From: an uncultured Clostridia bacterium | Lineage (GTDB): Bacteria; Bacillota; Clostridia; Oscillospirales; Oscillospiraceae | DNA length: 64,000 nt | Direction: 5' to 3' | NCBI GenBank assembly: GCA_932222125.1 | Contig: CAKNZJ010000265.1 | Location: forward strand, 28,754-92,753 | Notes under the pieces: generated by a model | The model's input: only the letters and a program-made list of their open reading frames with translations | Told to the model about the DNA's origin: nothing | The model's database searches: none | Program-made: the position numbers and the translations under genes | Part shown: positions 42,762-51,641 of the stretch, piece after piece | Layout of the letters: each line of letters begins with the position of its first letter | Position numbering within the stretch: position 1 is the stretch's first letter

Positions 42762-44531
42762 ATGGTTATTGCGGACGTCATTTCCCTGTTGGGCGGATTG
42801 GCATTTTTTCTCTATGGAATGTCCCTGATGGGAGACTCTATGAAAAAGGTGGCCGGCAACCGGCTGGAAACCATCCTAAGCCAGCTCACCTCCCACCGCC
42901 TCAAGGCCATCGCCTTGGGCGCTGTGGTCACTGCGGTGATCCAGTCCTCCTCCGCCACCTCTGTGATGGCGGTGGGTTTCGTTAATTCCGGCCTGATGAA
43001 ACTGGGACAAGCCATTGGCATCATTATGGGGGCGAATATCGGCACCACAGTCACGGGCTGGCTTCTGACCCTTGCGGGCATCGAGGAATCCACTGGCTTA
43101 TTTTCCTCCTCTTCTATGTTTGCCCTAGCCGCCTTTGTTGGTATCGTACTGCATATGTTTGGCAGAGGCAGTGTCAAAAAGAATATCGGCGTACTGCTGA
43201 TCGCCTTTTCTCTGCTGATGACCGGTATGAAAATGATGAGTGCTGCTGTGGCCCCCCTTCAAGAGAGCCCCCTCTTTTTAAACGCCATCACCATGGTGTC
43301 CAACCCCTTGCTGGGGGTGCTTGTCGGCACGCTCTTCACCGCCATTATTCAAAGTAACTCCGCCAGCGTGGGCATTTTACAGGCCCTGGCTGTAACGGGA
43401 ACCGTCACCTGGGACATGGCGCTCCCTCTGGTTTTGGGCATGAACATCGGCGCGTGTGCCCCGGTGCTGCTGTCCGCCATCACCGCCAACAAGAACGGCC
43501 GGCGCACCTCTATTATCTATCTGTACTACAACCTTGTGGGAACAGTGGTATTCATGGCCCTGTTCTATGGCCTCCACGCCATTGTCCAGTTCTCCTTCTT
43601 CCAGGACCCCTTGGCCCCCTGGGGAGTTGCCATCATCAACACTGTGTTCAACTTCTCCGCCACTGTGATCCTCACCCCATTTATCGGCGCTCTGGAGCGA
43701 ATGGCGGTGGCCACCTTCCCCGATTCGGAGGAGGACGAGGAGTTTGAGGAAAACCTGCTGGACGAGCGGTTCCTGGGCTATCCTCCCCTGGCCCTGGAGC
43801 AATGCGGCAAGACAGTGGAACGCATGGCCTCTGCTTCGGTTAAAAACCTGGAGCGGGCCATGGAACTGTTTCAGAACTTCAACCCAGAGAAATTTGAAAA
43901 AATTATGGCGCGGGAAACTGCGGTGGACCGCTATGAAGACAGGCTGGGCAACTATCTGGTTCGACTCAACAGCCAGGAACTAAGCCAGAGGGAAACCTTG
44001 GTCACCTCAGAATATCTTCACTGTCTGACCAATCTGGAGCGGATATCCGACCACGCAGTCAGTTTGGCCCAGCTTGCAGAGGAAGTCCGCAGCAAGGGAA
44101 TGACCTTTTCCCCCGACGGCCAACGAGATATACGGCGCTGTATTGAAGCAGTGCGGGATATTGTCACCCTGGCCCAGCAGGCTCTTACGGAAGAGAATAT
44201 GGAGATCGCCCAGCAGGTAGAGCCACTGGAGGAGGTCATCAGCACACTGTTGGAGAGCGTGAAAACCGGTCATATCCGCCGCCTTCAGCGAGGCGAGTGT
44301 ACCCTGGAAATGGGCTTTGTCTTCAACGACTGCATCAACAATTTTGAGCGTGTGGCCGCCCATTGTTCCAATATTGCCCTGGCAGTGCTTGAGGTGCAAA
44401 ACAGCGATTTGCAGTTTCACGATTATACCAGGGGCATCCGGCAGGGAGATCAGCCGGAATTTCGCAAGTGGCTGGACTTTTATCAGAAAAAGTATCTCCA
44501 TCTCCCCAGCCCATCCGGGCAATTGGTTTAA
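42762..44531 (+). CDS. Na+/phosphate cotransporter family protein with PhoU domains
   Basis: A 589-residue NptA/YjbB-type protein. The two inverted membrane repeats carry QSSSAT and QSNSAS, the substrate motifs of Na/Pi cotransporters; about nine hydrophobic helices span 5-330. A cytoplasmic helical PhoU-like part follows (about 370-570). ATG 42762 has a GAGG site; an in-frame ORF begins at 42666. Likely role is phosphate movement or its regulation. Confidence 0.9.
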   Translation: MVIADVISLLGGLAFFLYGMSLMGDSMKKVAGNRLETILSQLTSHRLKAIALGAVVTAVIQSSSATSVMAVGFVNSGLMKLGQAIGIIMGANIGTTVTGWLLTLAGIEESTGLFSSSSMFALAAFVGIVLHMFGRGSVKKNIGVLLIAFSLLMTGMKMMSAAVAPLQESPLFLNAITMVSNPLLGVLVGTLFTAIIQSNSASVGILQALAVTGTVTWDMALPLVLGMNIGACAPVLLSAITANKNGRRTSIIYLYYNLVGTVVFMALFYGLHAIVQFSFFQDPLAPWGVAIINTVFNFSATVILTPFIGALERMAVATFPDSEEDEEFEENLLDERFLGYPPLALEQCGKTVERMASASVKNLERAMELFQNFNPEKFEKIMARETAVDRYEDRLGNYLVRLNSQELSQRETLVTSEYLHCLTNLERISDHAVSLAQLAEEVRSKGMTFSPDGQRDIRRCIEAVRDIVTLAQQALTEENMEIAQQVEPLEEVISTLLESVKTGHIRRLQRGECTLEMGFVFNDCINNFERVAAHCSNIALAVLEVQNSDLQFHDYTRGIRQGDQPEFRKWLDFYQKKYLHLPSPSGQLV

Positions 44532-44649
44532 TTCTACATTTACCGGCTATTATGATCTCACATAACCGGTGATCCTTTTTGCCACAGTCTCCTATTCTGT
44601 TACAATGTTTTAATTTATCCCAATCTTTCCCCAAATGGAGGTGCCCGCC

Positions 44650-46053
44650 ATGCTCTTCTCCAGCAGCGTGTTTCTGCTGCTTTTCCTCCCCGCCGTTCTT
44701 CTGTTGTACTACCTTCCTCTGCGCCGGTGGCGGATGGGACAGAATATCCTGCTGTTGATCGCTTCCTTGGTGTTCTATGCCTGGGGAGAGAAATGGTTTG
44801 TCCTTGTGATGATGACCGCCATTGTGCTCAATTGGTTGCTGGGTCTGTGGACTGGGGCCCGTCTGTCTAAGGGGCGTTCTACCCGCCTGCCGGTCACGAT
44901 GGCGGTTGTTTCCAACCTCTCTCTCTTATTCGTATTCAAATACCTCACCTTTGTCCTGGAAAATCTGAATCTGCTCGGAACACAGTTTATCATCCCGGTG
45001 ATCCAGCTGCCCATAGGCATCTCCTTTTTTACCTTTCAAGCCCTCAGCTACGTGCTGGATATTTCCCAGGGCAACGGTCAGCCCCAGCGCAATTTACTCT
45101 ATGTAGGGCTGTACGTCTCCTTTTTTCCTCAGCTCATCGCAGGCCCCATCGTCAAGTATGAAACAGTGGCTGAGGAGATTGTCCACCGTCAGGAGAATTG
45201 GGCAGATTTTTCCGCAGGAGTATCCCGGTTTGTTGCCGGCCTGTCCAAGAAAGTACTGTTATCCAACCAACTCGCCCTGGTGGCCGACCGCATTCTGAAC
45301 TATGATCCCATGTCCCTACCCATGGCCACCGCCTGGATTGGTATCCTCTCCTATATGCTTCAACTCTACTTCGACTTTTCCGGCTACTCGGATATGGCCA
45401 TTGGCCTTGGACGGATGTTTGGCTTTCATTTTCTTGAAAACTTCCGCTATCCCTATGCCGCCACCTCCCTGGCACAGTTTTGGAAGCGGTGGCATATCTC
45501 CTTGAACACTTGGTTTCGAGACTACCTTTATATCCCCTTGGGCGGTAACAAAGTTAAACACAAATCACGACTGCTGCTCAACATGAGTTCTGTTTGGATT
45601 TTTTCAGCCATCTGGCATGGTGCCAACTGGACCTATCTCGTGTGGGGCATACTGAACTTCGCCCTTCTCATGGCGGAGCGGCTGGTCAGGCTGGAAGGAA
45701 AAGCACCCAAGCCCCTGGGCTGCCTATACACCAATTTATGCTTCGCCTTCACCGTCACCATCTTTCGCTTGCCCACGGTGGGGGCAGGAGTTCGATACTG
45801 GGGTGCGCTGGTGGGACTTGGCGGCTCGTTGTGGTCGGCGCAGTCGGCTTACTTTCTTCAGGAAAACTGGATATTACTGACAGCTGGTATCCTGTGCGCC
45901 TTCCCCATCGTCCCCTGGCTTCGGGCATGCACCCGGGGCTACGGCATGGTGGTGGAGGTGGGGCAAGCCGCACTCACCCTGGCGGCCTTGACCGCAGTGA
46001 CTGTGCTGATTGCCAGAGGCAGCTACAACCCCTTTATTTACTTTAACTTCTGA
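44650..46053 (+). CDS. MBOAT family O-acyltransferase (AlgI/DltB-like)
   Basis: A 467-residue membrane-bound O-acyltransferase. About ten hydrophobic helices, the QLIAGPIVKY and FDFSGYSDMAIG segments typical for AlgI, and the catalytic His323 in AIWHGANW. It would pass an acetyl group across the membrane to a wall polymer or exopolysaccharide. GGAGGTG precedes ATG 44650. The next gene encodes an AlgJ/X-like partner, which supports an acetylation system. Confidence 0.93.
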   Translation: MLFSSSVFLLLFLPAVLLLYYLPLRRWRMGQNILLLIASLVFYAWGEKWFVLVMMTAIVLNWLLGLWTGARLSKGRSTRLPVTMAVVSNLSLLFVFKYLTFVLENLNLLGTQFIIPVIQLPIGISFFTFQALSYVLDISQGNGQPQRNLLYVGLYVSFFPQLIAGPIVKYETVAEEIVHRQENWADFSAGVSRFVAGLSKKVLLSNQLALVADRILNYDPMSLPMATAWIGILSYMLQLYFDFSGYSDMAIGLGRMFGFHFLENFRYPYAATSLAQFWKRWHISLNTWFRDYLYIPLGGNKVKHKSRLLLNMSSVWIFSAIWHGANWTYLVWGILNFALLMAERLVRLEGKAPKPLGCLYTNLCFAFTVTIFRLPTVGAGVRYWGALVGLGGSLWSAQSAYFLQENWILLTAGILCAFPIVPWLRACTRGYGMVVEVGQAALTLAALTAVTVLIARGSYNPFIYFNF

Positions 46054-46069
46054 GTGGGAGGCCTAGCCC

Positions 46070-47233
46070 ATGAAAACCCCTCATACCCTTACCGCCGTTG
46101 TTTTTTTAGCCTTTATCCTTGGCTTTGGAGCCTTTCTCCTTACCGATTCAGCCCGCATTTACGAGGAGATTCGTTCGAGTTGGCAGAGCGCTGACGGCGG
46201 TACGGTGTCCCGTTTGGATGCCGTTACCAACGGCTTTGAAAATGCCCTCAACGCCAGTCTGCGCAGAGGCAATCTGGCGGTAGAGCTATATGGTGGATTG
46301 CTTCACTTGGCCGGCAAGCGGGTCAGTGAGGATTTGGCCGCTTCTGACTACTCAGTGGCCCGTTTGGACAATGGTGCCCTCACTTTTGTCAATCTAGACC
46401 ATCAAGTTTTGCCAGACAACAGTCCCACGGTGGATGAGATCACTCACTGGGCCCGCACCCTGGCCCAGGCCGACATTCCCCTGCTATTCATTGCCTATCC
46501 AAAAAAAACTCCCCGCACGAACACCGGCTTGCCTCCCTGGCTTGCCGACTGGCCAGTGTTGCGCATGAGCGCCCTGACAAAGAGACTAAAGCAGAATGGG
46601 GTAAACGTACTGGATCTGCGAGACTCCTTTGAGGCCATGGGAGACTACAGCCATCTATTCTATCGCACAGACCACCATTGGAACGTTGCCGGTGGATTCT
46701 TCGCTTTCCAGGCCATCTGTAATACCCTGCGATCAGACTATGGCATGACGCCAGACCCCTTTTACGAGGACAAAACGAACTACCACAGCACAGTACTGAA
46801 AGAGTGGTTTCTAGGCTCTCAAGGCAAACGAGTGGGCACACTGTTTGGAGGGGCAGATGACTTTGAAGTGATCACGCCAGCCTTTGACACCAGCTTTACC
46901 TTATCCATTCCCAGCCAAGAAATAGTGCGAAAGGGTCCCATGGAAGATACCATCCTCTTTTCAGAATGGATTGAGGTCAAGGATTACTACAACGGCAACC
47001 CTTACCTCTATTATAGCGGCGGCGACTTTGACCTAGTGACCATTGAGAACCATCAAAACTTGGACGGCCCTTCCATTCTGCTGGTGCGGGATTCCATGGC
47101 CTGTGCCATTACCCCATTCCTAGCCCTGGACTGTTCCACCCTCACCCTGGTAGATACCCGCTTTTACACCGGTGATGTAGCCCAGCTTGCCCTGGACCTA
47201 GAGGTGGACATGGTACAGGTACTGCGTGGCTAA
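46070..47233 (+). CDS. DHHW / AlgJ-like SGNH-type protein, partner of the O-acyltransferase
   Basis: A 387-residue protein with an N-terminal signal anchor (about 8-28) and an extracytoplasmic domain with FYRTDHHWNVAGGFFAF, the signature of the DHHW family related to AlgJ/AlgX. It ends with a LLVRDSMACA strand containing a Ser of SGNH type. Sixteen bases separate it from the MBOAT gene. Together they probably O-acetylate an extracellular polysaccharide. Confidence 0.87.
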   Translation: MKTPHTLTAVVFLAFILGFGAFLLTDSARIYEEIRSSWQSADGGTVSRLDAVTNGFENALNASLRRGNLAVELYGGLLHLAGKRVSEDLAASDYSVARLDNGALTFVNLDHQVLPDNSPTVDEITHWARTLAQADIPLLFIAYPKKTPRTNTGLPPWLADWPVLRMSALTKRLKQNGVNVLDLRDSFEAMGDYSHLFYRTDHHWNVAGGFFAFQAICNTLRSDYGMTPDPFYEDKTNYHSTVLKEWFLGSQGKRVGTLFGGADDFEVITPAFDTSFTLSIPSQEIVRKGPMEDTILFSEWIEVKDYYNGNPYLYYSGGDFDLVTIENHQNLDGPSILLVRDSMACAITPFLALDCSTLTLVDTRFYTGDVAQLALDLEVDMVQVLRG

Positions 47234-47287
47234 ATACCATGAAGCGGCGGCCACCCTGATATAGGGGTGGCCGCCGCTTCATGGTAT
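47234..47287. repeat. Perfect 23-bp inverted repeat between convergent genes
   Basis: Arms 47234-47256 and 47265-47287 are perfect complements around an 8-nt loop. There is no T-run on either side. It starts at the base after the stop codon of the AlgJ-like gene. It may be a bidirectional terminator, or a protein or structure-binding site. Confidence 0.8.
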
Positions 47288-47305
47288 ACCGATATTGACC
47301 GTGCA

Positions 47306-48295
47306 TTAGTTGTCAGCGGGTTTGTTTGGTTCCACCGTGTCAAACACGCTCTTAGCGCTGGCCACCAGGCCGGCCAGCCCCTGCAACTCACTGGGGATGA
47401 TAATCTTAGTGGCACGGCCGTCCGCGGCCTTCTCAAATGCCTCCAGCGCCTTGATCTTAATTACCCCATCCCCAGGCGCCGCCTGGTTGATGAGCTTGAT
47501 GGCATCGGCGGTAGCCTGTTGCACCTTGAGGATAGCGTCTGCCTCGGCCTCAGCATTCAGAATACGAGCTTGCTTGGCTCCCTCGGCCTGAAGAATGGCG
47601 GCCTGCTTGTCAGCATCTGCCCGCAGAATAGCAGACTGCTTCTCGCCTTCCGCCACCAGGATTTGGGACTGTTTCTGACCCTCTGCCTGGAGGATAGCCT
47701 CACGGCGTTCACGCTCTGCCTTCATCTGCTTCTCCATGGCGTCCTGGATCTCACGAGGCGGGATGATATTTTTCAGCTCCACCCGGTTGACCTTGATCCC
47801 CCATGGGTCGGTAGCCTCGTCCAAGATCGCCCGCATCTGGGTGTTGATGTGGTCGCGGCTGGTGAGGGACTGATCCAGCTCCAAGTCGCCGATGATGTTA
47901 CGTAAGGTGGTGGCAGTGAGGTTCTCGATGGCGCTCATGGGATACTCCACCCCATAGGTATACAGCTTGGGGTCAGTGATCTGGAAGTAAATGACCGTAT
48001 CGATCTGCATGGTGACATTGTCCTTGGTGATCACAGGCTGTGGCGCGAAATCCACCACTTGCTCCTTCAGAGAAACGGATTTGGCCACCCGCTCAATAAA
48101 TGGAATCTTCAGGTGGAGGCCAACGCCCCACACGGCCTGAAACGCGCCCAACCGTTCAATCACCAGGGCCTTGGACTGCTGCACCACCTTGATATTAGCG
48201 GCCAAAATGAGCAGTACGATAATAAGCACCACAAGGATGGGGACGGCCACAGTCGCCACCTGCCAGGGGTTTGCTGTTAAGGCAAGCTGTAACAT
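47306..48295 (-). CDS. SPFH/band-7 (stomatin-like) membrane protein
   Basis: A 329-residue stomatin/QmcA-type protein. One N-terminal transmembrane helix (about 15-37), a band-7 domain (about 40-200) and a long Ala/Glu/Gln coiled coil (about 205-270) that drives ring oligomers. Such proteins organise membrane microdomains and partner with NfeD. AGGAGG precedes ATG 48295. The NfeD gene directly upstream is the classic partner. Confidence 0.93.
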   Translation of the reverse strand: MLQLALTANPWQVATVAVPILVVLIIVLLILAANIKVVQQSKALVIERLGAFQAVWGVGLHLKIPFIERVAKSVSLKEQVVDFAPQPVITKDNVTMQIDTVIYFQITDPKLYTYGVEYPMSAIENLTATTLRNIIGDLELDQSLTSRDHINTQMRAILDEATDPWGIKVNRVELKNIIPPREIQDAMEKQMKAERERREAILQAEGQKQSQILVAEGEKQSAILRADADKQAAILQAEGAKQARILNAEAEADAILKVQQATADAIKLINQAAPGDGVIKIKALEAFEKAADGRATKIIIPSELQGLAGLVASAKSVFDTVEPNKPADN

Positions 48296-48327
48296 TTGAT
48301 TTCCTCCTTAAATTATCAATTTTATTT

Positions 48328-48795
48328 TTATTTAATTGTCATCGCTTCTTTGACTTGCTCTACGTAGACCTTGACTCCCTCAATGCGCAGCACCCGAACC
48401 AGGGTTTCGGCGGGAATGACAGCATCGCCATCGCTTCGGGCCGTCCAGGTGATACCGCTGATGGTAACAGTGCCCGTTCCACGCAGGTTATTGATATCCT
48501 CTGTGACCAGCGCCTCTCGTCCTATGATGCCATCGGCATTGGTGCGCTGTACCTTATTGTTGAAATGCTTTTTAGCGATTGGGCGCACCACCAGCATACA
48601 TAGAAAGCTGACAACAATGAACGCAGCCAACTGGAGCCATATTGATCCCCCCAGCAGAGCCACAACCAGTGCGATTAGGGAACCCGCAGCAAACCAAATT
48701 GAGGTCAAGCCCACTGTGGCCGCCTCACCAAGGGCAAAGACAATCAGCAGTGCCAACCAGACGATTTCTTGGATCCACTCCATCTCAAGGGGCAT
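48328..48795 (-). CDS. NfeD-like membrane protein
   Basis: A 155-residue NfeD family protein: three to four membrane helices in the first 80 residues and a C-terminal OB-fold (about 85-150, GREALVTEDINNLRGTGTV). Its role is to assist the SPFH partner 32 bp downstream. AAGGAG precedes ATG 48795. Confidence 0.9.
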   Translation of the reverse strand: MPLEMEWIQEIVWLALLIVFALGEAATVGLTSIWFAAGSLIALVVALLGGSIWLQLAAFIVVSFLCMLVVRPIAKKHFNNKVQRTNADGIIGREALVTEDINNLRGTGTVTISGITWTARSDGDAVIPAETLVRVLRIEGVKVYVEQVKEAMTIK

Positions 48796-49017
48796 TATGC
48801 CTCACTCCTTTCTATATCACGTATTCAGTCTACCACATTTCATAGACTTATGGAAGATACTTTTATGGATTTTTGTTGCCAGCCCTTCCATTTTCCATTA
48901 TACTGTTCTTATCTACCAACATTCCTCCCTCCCTTGTACCATGGCCTCATAGTACACCTTTCACCCGCTCGAAGGTCAAGGGTTTATTCAAAAATATTTG
49001 GAAATGGAACGAACGTC

Positions 49018-50142
49018 ATGAATCAATTACTAGATTTTGTCATTCCCGCTCCCATGGGGGCGGAGAGTTTGGTGAGCTATGAGCTCAAAAAATTGGGCCT
49101 CACTCATGTGCGCGGGGAAAACGGCCGGGTCCTTTGCAGCGGTACCCCCGCAGATATCCCCAGGATCAACCTCAACCTGCGCACCGGCGCGCGGCTGTTG
49201 ATCTGCCTGGGCTCCTTTCGGGCTGTCACTTTTGAGGAGCTGTTCCAGGCAGCTACTTCCCTGCCATGGGAAGATTACATCCCTCAGGACGGATGTTTTC
49301 CAGTGAAGGGCCACTCCATCTCCTCCCAGCTCCATTCCATTCCATCCTGCCAGTCCATTTTGAAAAAGGCTCTGGCAGTTAGATTAGGGTCGGTGTATGG
49401 TTTACAAACCCTACCTGAGACCGGCGCATTATACCAGGTTCAGTTTTCCATTATCAAAGATCAAGTCACCCTCATGCTGGATACCTCCGGCACGAATCTG
49501 CACAAGCGGGGCTATCGGGCCCAGGGAACGGCCGCCCCTCTTCGGGAGACCTTGGCCGCCGCTCTGGTCTCCCTATCCCGCTACCGGGGCAAAGATGCCT
49601 TTTGCGACCCCTTTTGCGGCTCAGGCACCATCCCCATTGAGGCCGCTCTCGTGGCAAAAAACCGGGCTCCCGGGCTAAACCGTTCTTTCTCCGCCCAACT
49701 GTGGAAATGGCTCCCCAGCCGGCTATGGGCCCAGGCCATTGATGAGGCCCGCTCCAAGGAGTTCCACGGACACTATGACATATGGGGCGGTGATATAGAT
49801 CCCGCCGCCATCAGCCTGGCCCGTCACAACGCTAGTCTGGCCGGGGTGGATGACATCGTCCAATTTGAGGTGGCCTGCGCCACACGCTTCCATCGGGGGG
49901 AATCCCGAGGCCGGGTAATCACCAACCCTCCATATGGAGAGCGGCTGATGGAGCGTCAAGAAGCGGAGGCTCTCTATCGGGCCTTTGGCCGTGCGGCAAA
50001 GGGTCTGTCATCGGGTTGGCAGATCGGCGTATTATCCTCTCATACCGAGTTTGAACGGGCCTTTGGCCGCCCCGCTGATAAAAAACGTAAACTTTACAAT
50101 GGCATGCTCAAATGCGACTTCTTCCTGTACAACACACCCTGA
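49018..50142 (+). CDS. THUMP-domain class I RNA methyltransferase (RlmL/YpsC type)
   Basis: A 374-residue rRNA methyltransferase, probably 23S N2-guanine. A THUMP-containing N-terminal part (about 5-155) precedes a Rossmann methyltransferase domain with DPFCGSGTIPIEAA, the SAM motif, and TNPPYGERL, the catalytic NPPY. The ATG at 49018 has a weak site; an ORF extending upstream is rejected because it lacks family homology features. Confidence 0.92.
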   Translation: MNQLLDFVIPAPMGAESLVSYELKKLGLTHVRGENGRVLCSGTPADIPRINLNLRTGARLLICLGSFRAVTFEELFQAATSLPWEDYIPQDGCFPVKGHSISSQLHSIPSCQSILKKALAVRLGSVYGLQTLPETGALYQVQFSIIKDQVTLMLDTSGTNLHKRGYRAQGTAAPLRETLAAALVSLSRYRGKDAFCDPFCGSGTIPIEAALVAKNRAPGLNRSFSAQLWKWLPSRLWAQAIDEARSKEFHGHYDIWGGDIDPAAISLARHNASLAGVDDIVQFEVACATRFHRGESRGRVITNPPYGERLMERQEAEALYRAFGRAAKGLSSGWQIGVLSSHTEFERAFGRPADKKRKLYNGMLKCDFFLYNTP

Positions 50143-50176
50143 AGCCTGGCCAGCAAACAAATCGGAGGTGAATAGC

Positions 50177-51076
50177 ATGCGGCATCTCTTTATCATCAAT
50201 CCCGTTGCCGGCAAAGGCAGGGGCAGACAGTGGCTGGAGCAGTCTATCCGCACCTTGGACATCCCCTGGGAGATTGCCTATACCCAGGGCGCTGACCACG
50301 GACTACGTCTTGCCCGGGAGGCGGCTTTGAGCGGCCGCCCGGTGCGCATTTATGCCTGCGGTGGAGACGGCACCCTCAACGAGGTGGTTAACGGTGCCGC
50401 GGGCTTTGACAATGCAGCAGTGACCAACATCCCTATGGGCACCGGCAATGACTTTTTGCGGCTCTTTGGCAAAAAGTCCAAGGCTCGGTTTCAAGATCTG
50501 GCCGCCCTGTCCTCTGGTCCCCAGACTGCCTTAGATCTCATCAACTGCAATGGCCGGCTGGGAATTAATATCGCCTGTACCGGGCTAGATGCCAGAATTG
50601 CCGCTGATGTCCACCGCTATAAATCTATCCCCCTGGTCCGCGGCATGGGAGCCTATATCCTGTCCCTGATGGTCAATGTGTTATTCAAAGGGATCACCTG
50701 TCCCACCGTGGTGGATGTAGGCGGCCTTCACTACGAAGGAGAGACGGTGCTCATCTGCGTATGCAGCGGTCGATACTACGGCGGCGGCTTTATGCCTGTT
50801 GGAGACAATATGCCGGACGACGGACAGCTGGAAGTACTAGTAGTGCCTAAAGTCAAGCTGCTCCCCTTCCTTCGTATGGTAGGCCTGTATGCCAAAGGGC
50901 GGTATCTGGAGCTTCCAGATCATATCTGGCCCTACCGGGAAAACCGTGTGACCATCCGCTCCCATCGGGAGCTGGTCACTGTGGTGGATGGAGAGGTAAT
51001 GCGCAGCCAAAAGTTTGTCATTGGCCTGTCGCAAAAAAAAGTGAATTTCTTCTATCCCCCTGACCTGCAATATTAG
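50177..51076 (+). CDS. Diacylglycerol/lipid kinase family protein (DgkB/YegS)
   Basis: A 299-residue lipid kinase. The nucleotide loop is INPVAGKGRG, the active motif is GGDGTLNEVVNG and MGTGNDFLR follows. It probably recycles diacylglycerol to phosphatidic acid in phospholipid and lipoteichoic acid metabolism. GGAGGTG precedes ATG 50177. It lies 34 bp downstream of the methyltransferase gene and may share its transcript. Confidence 0.93.
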   Translation: MRHLFIINPVAGKGRGRQWLEQSIRTLDIPWEIAYTQGADHGLRLAREAALSGRPVRIYACGGDGTLNEVVNGAAGFDNAAVTNIPMGTGNDFLRLFGKKSKARFQDLAALSSGPQTALDLINCNGRLGINIACTGLDARIAADVHRYKSIPLVRGMGAYILSLMVNVLFKGITCPTVVDVGGLHYEGETVLICVCSGRYYGGGFMPVGDNMPDDGQLEVLVVPKVKLLPFLRMVGLYAKGRYLELPDHIWPYRENRVTIRSHRELVTVVDGEVMRSQKFVIGLSQKKVNFFYPPDLQY

Positions 51077-51084
51077 CAGCCTTG

Positions 51085-51130
51085 TCAATCAGCTCCGTTG
51101 TGGAATTAGCACTCCACAGGCTTGATTGTG
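51085..51130 (+). repeat. Nested inverted repeat containing a half-CIRCE
   Basis: CAATCA and TGATTG enclose TGTGGA/TCCACA arms, whose loop includes TTAGCAC. The 13-mer TTAGCACTCCACA (51106-51118) is repeated exactly at the true CIRCE (51222-51234). No T-run follows the stem. Confidence 0.55.
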
Positions 51131-51181
51131 AACGAAACATGAATTTTTTGGAATCAACCCCTATTTTTTTGAAAATGGGGG

Positions 51182-51210
51182 TTGATTTTTTCCATTAAAC
51201 AGGGTATCAT
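51182..51210 (+). promoter_or_regulatory. Promoter of groES-groEL
   Basis: TTGATT (51182-51187), 17-bp spacer, TATCAT (51205-51210). Start predicted near 51217, just before CIRCE. Confidence 0.78.
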
Positions 51211-51221
51211 CATACTCGTGG

Positions 51222-51248
51222 TTAGCACTCCACAAAAAAGAGTGCTAA
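51222..51248 (+). promoter_or_regulatory. CIRCE operator of groESL
   Basis: TTAGCACTC, nine bases, GAGTGCTAA: a perfect HrcA operator directly downstream of the promoter. Confidence 0.95.
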
Positions 51249-51314
51249 CCCGATAACAGCTCGGCTATCCCATCGTGTACAAATTCAATGATTATATCAA
51301 GGAGGAACCCTATT

Positions 51315-51599
51315 ATGAATCTGAAACCTCTCTCTGACCGCGTCATTCTCAAGGCGGTGGAGGCTCAGGAGACCACCAAGGGCGGGATCATCCTCACCTC
51401 CAGCGCCAAGGAGAAGCCTGAGATGGCTGAAGTGGTGGCTGTGGGTCCCGGCGGCGTCGTGGATGGCAAGGAAGTCGTCATGACCGTCAAGGTAGGCGAT
51501 AAAGTGCTCACCAGTAAGTACTCAGGCACAGAGGTCAAGGTGGACGGCGAGGAGTACACCATTGTCCGCCAAAATGATATCCTGGCCATCGTAGAGTAA
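51315..51599 (+). CDS. groES: Co-chaperonin GroES
   Basis: A 94-residue GroES (Cpn10) lid of the GroEL folding chamber. MNLKPLSDRVILK opening, mobile loop around ETTKGGIILTSSAKEKP, and a beta-barrel ending in NDILAIVE. AAGGAGG precedes ATG 51315; an upstream in-frame ATG lies before that site. Transcribed with groEL 42 bp downstream under HrcA control. Confidence 0.97.
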   Translation: MNLKPLSDRVILKAVEAQETTKGGIILTSSAKEKPEMAEVVAVGPGGVVDGKEVVMTVKVGDKVLTSKYSGTEVKVDGEEYTIVRQNDILAIVE

Positions 51600-51641
51600 A
51601 CCAGTTCATTCATCCCATTTTTATATTGGAGGTAATATATC

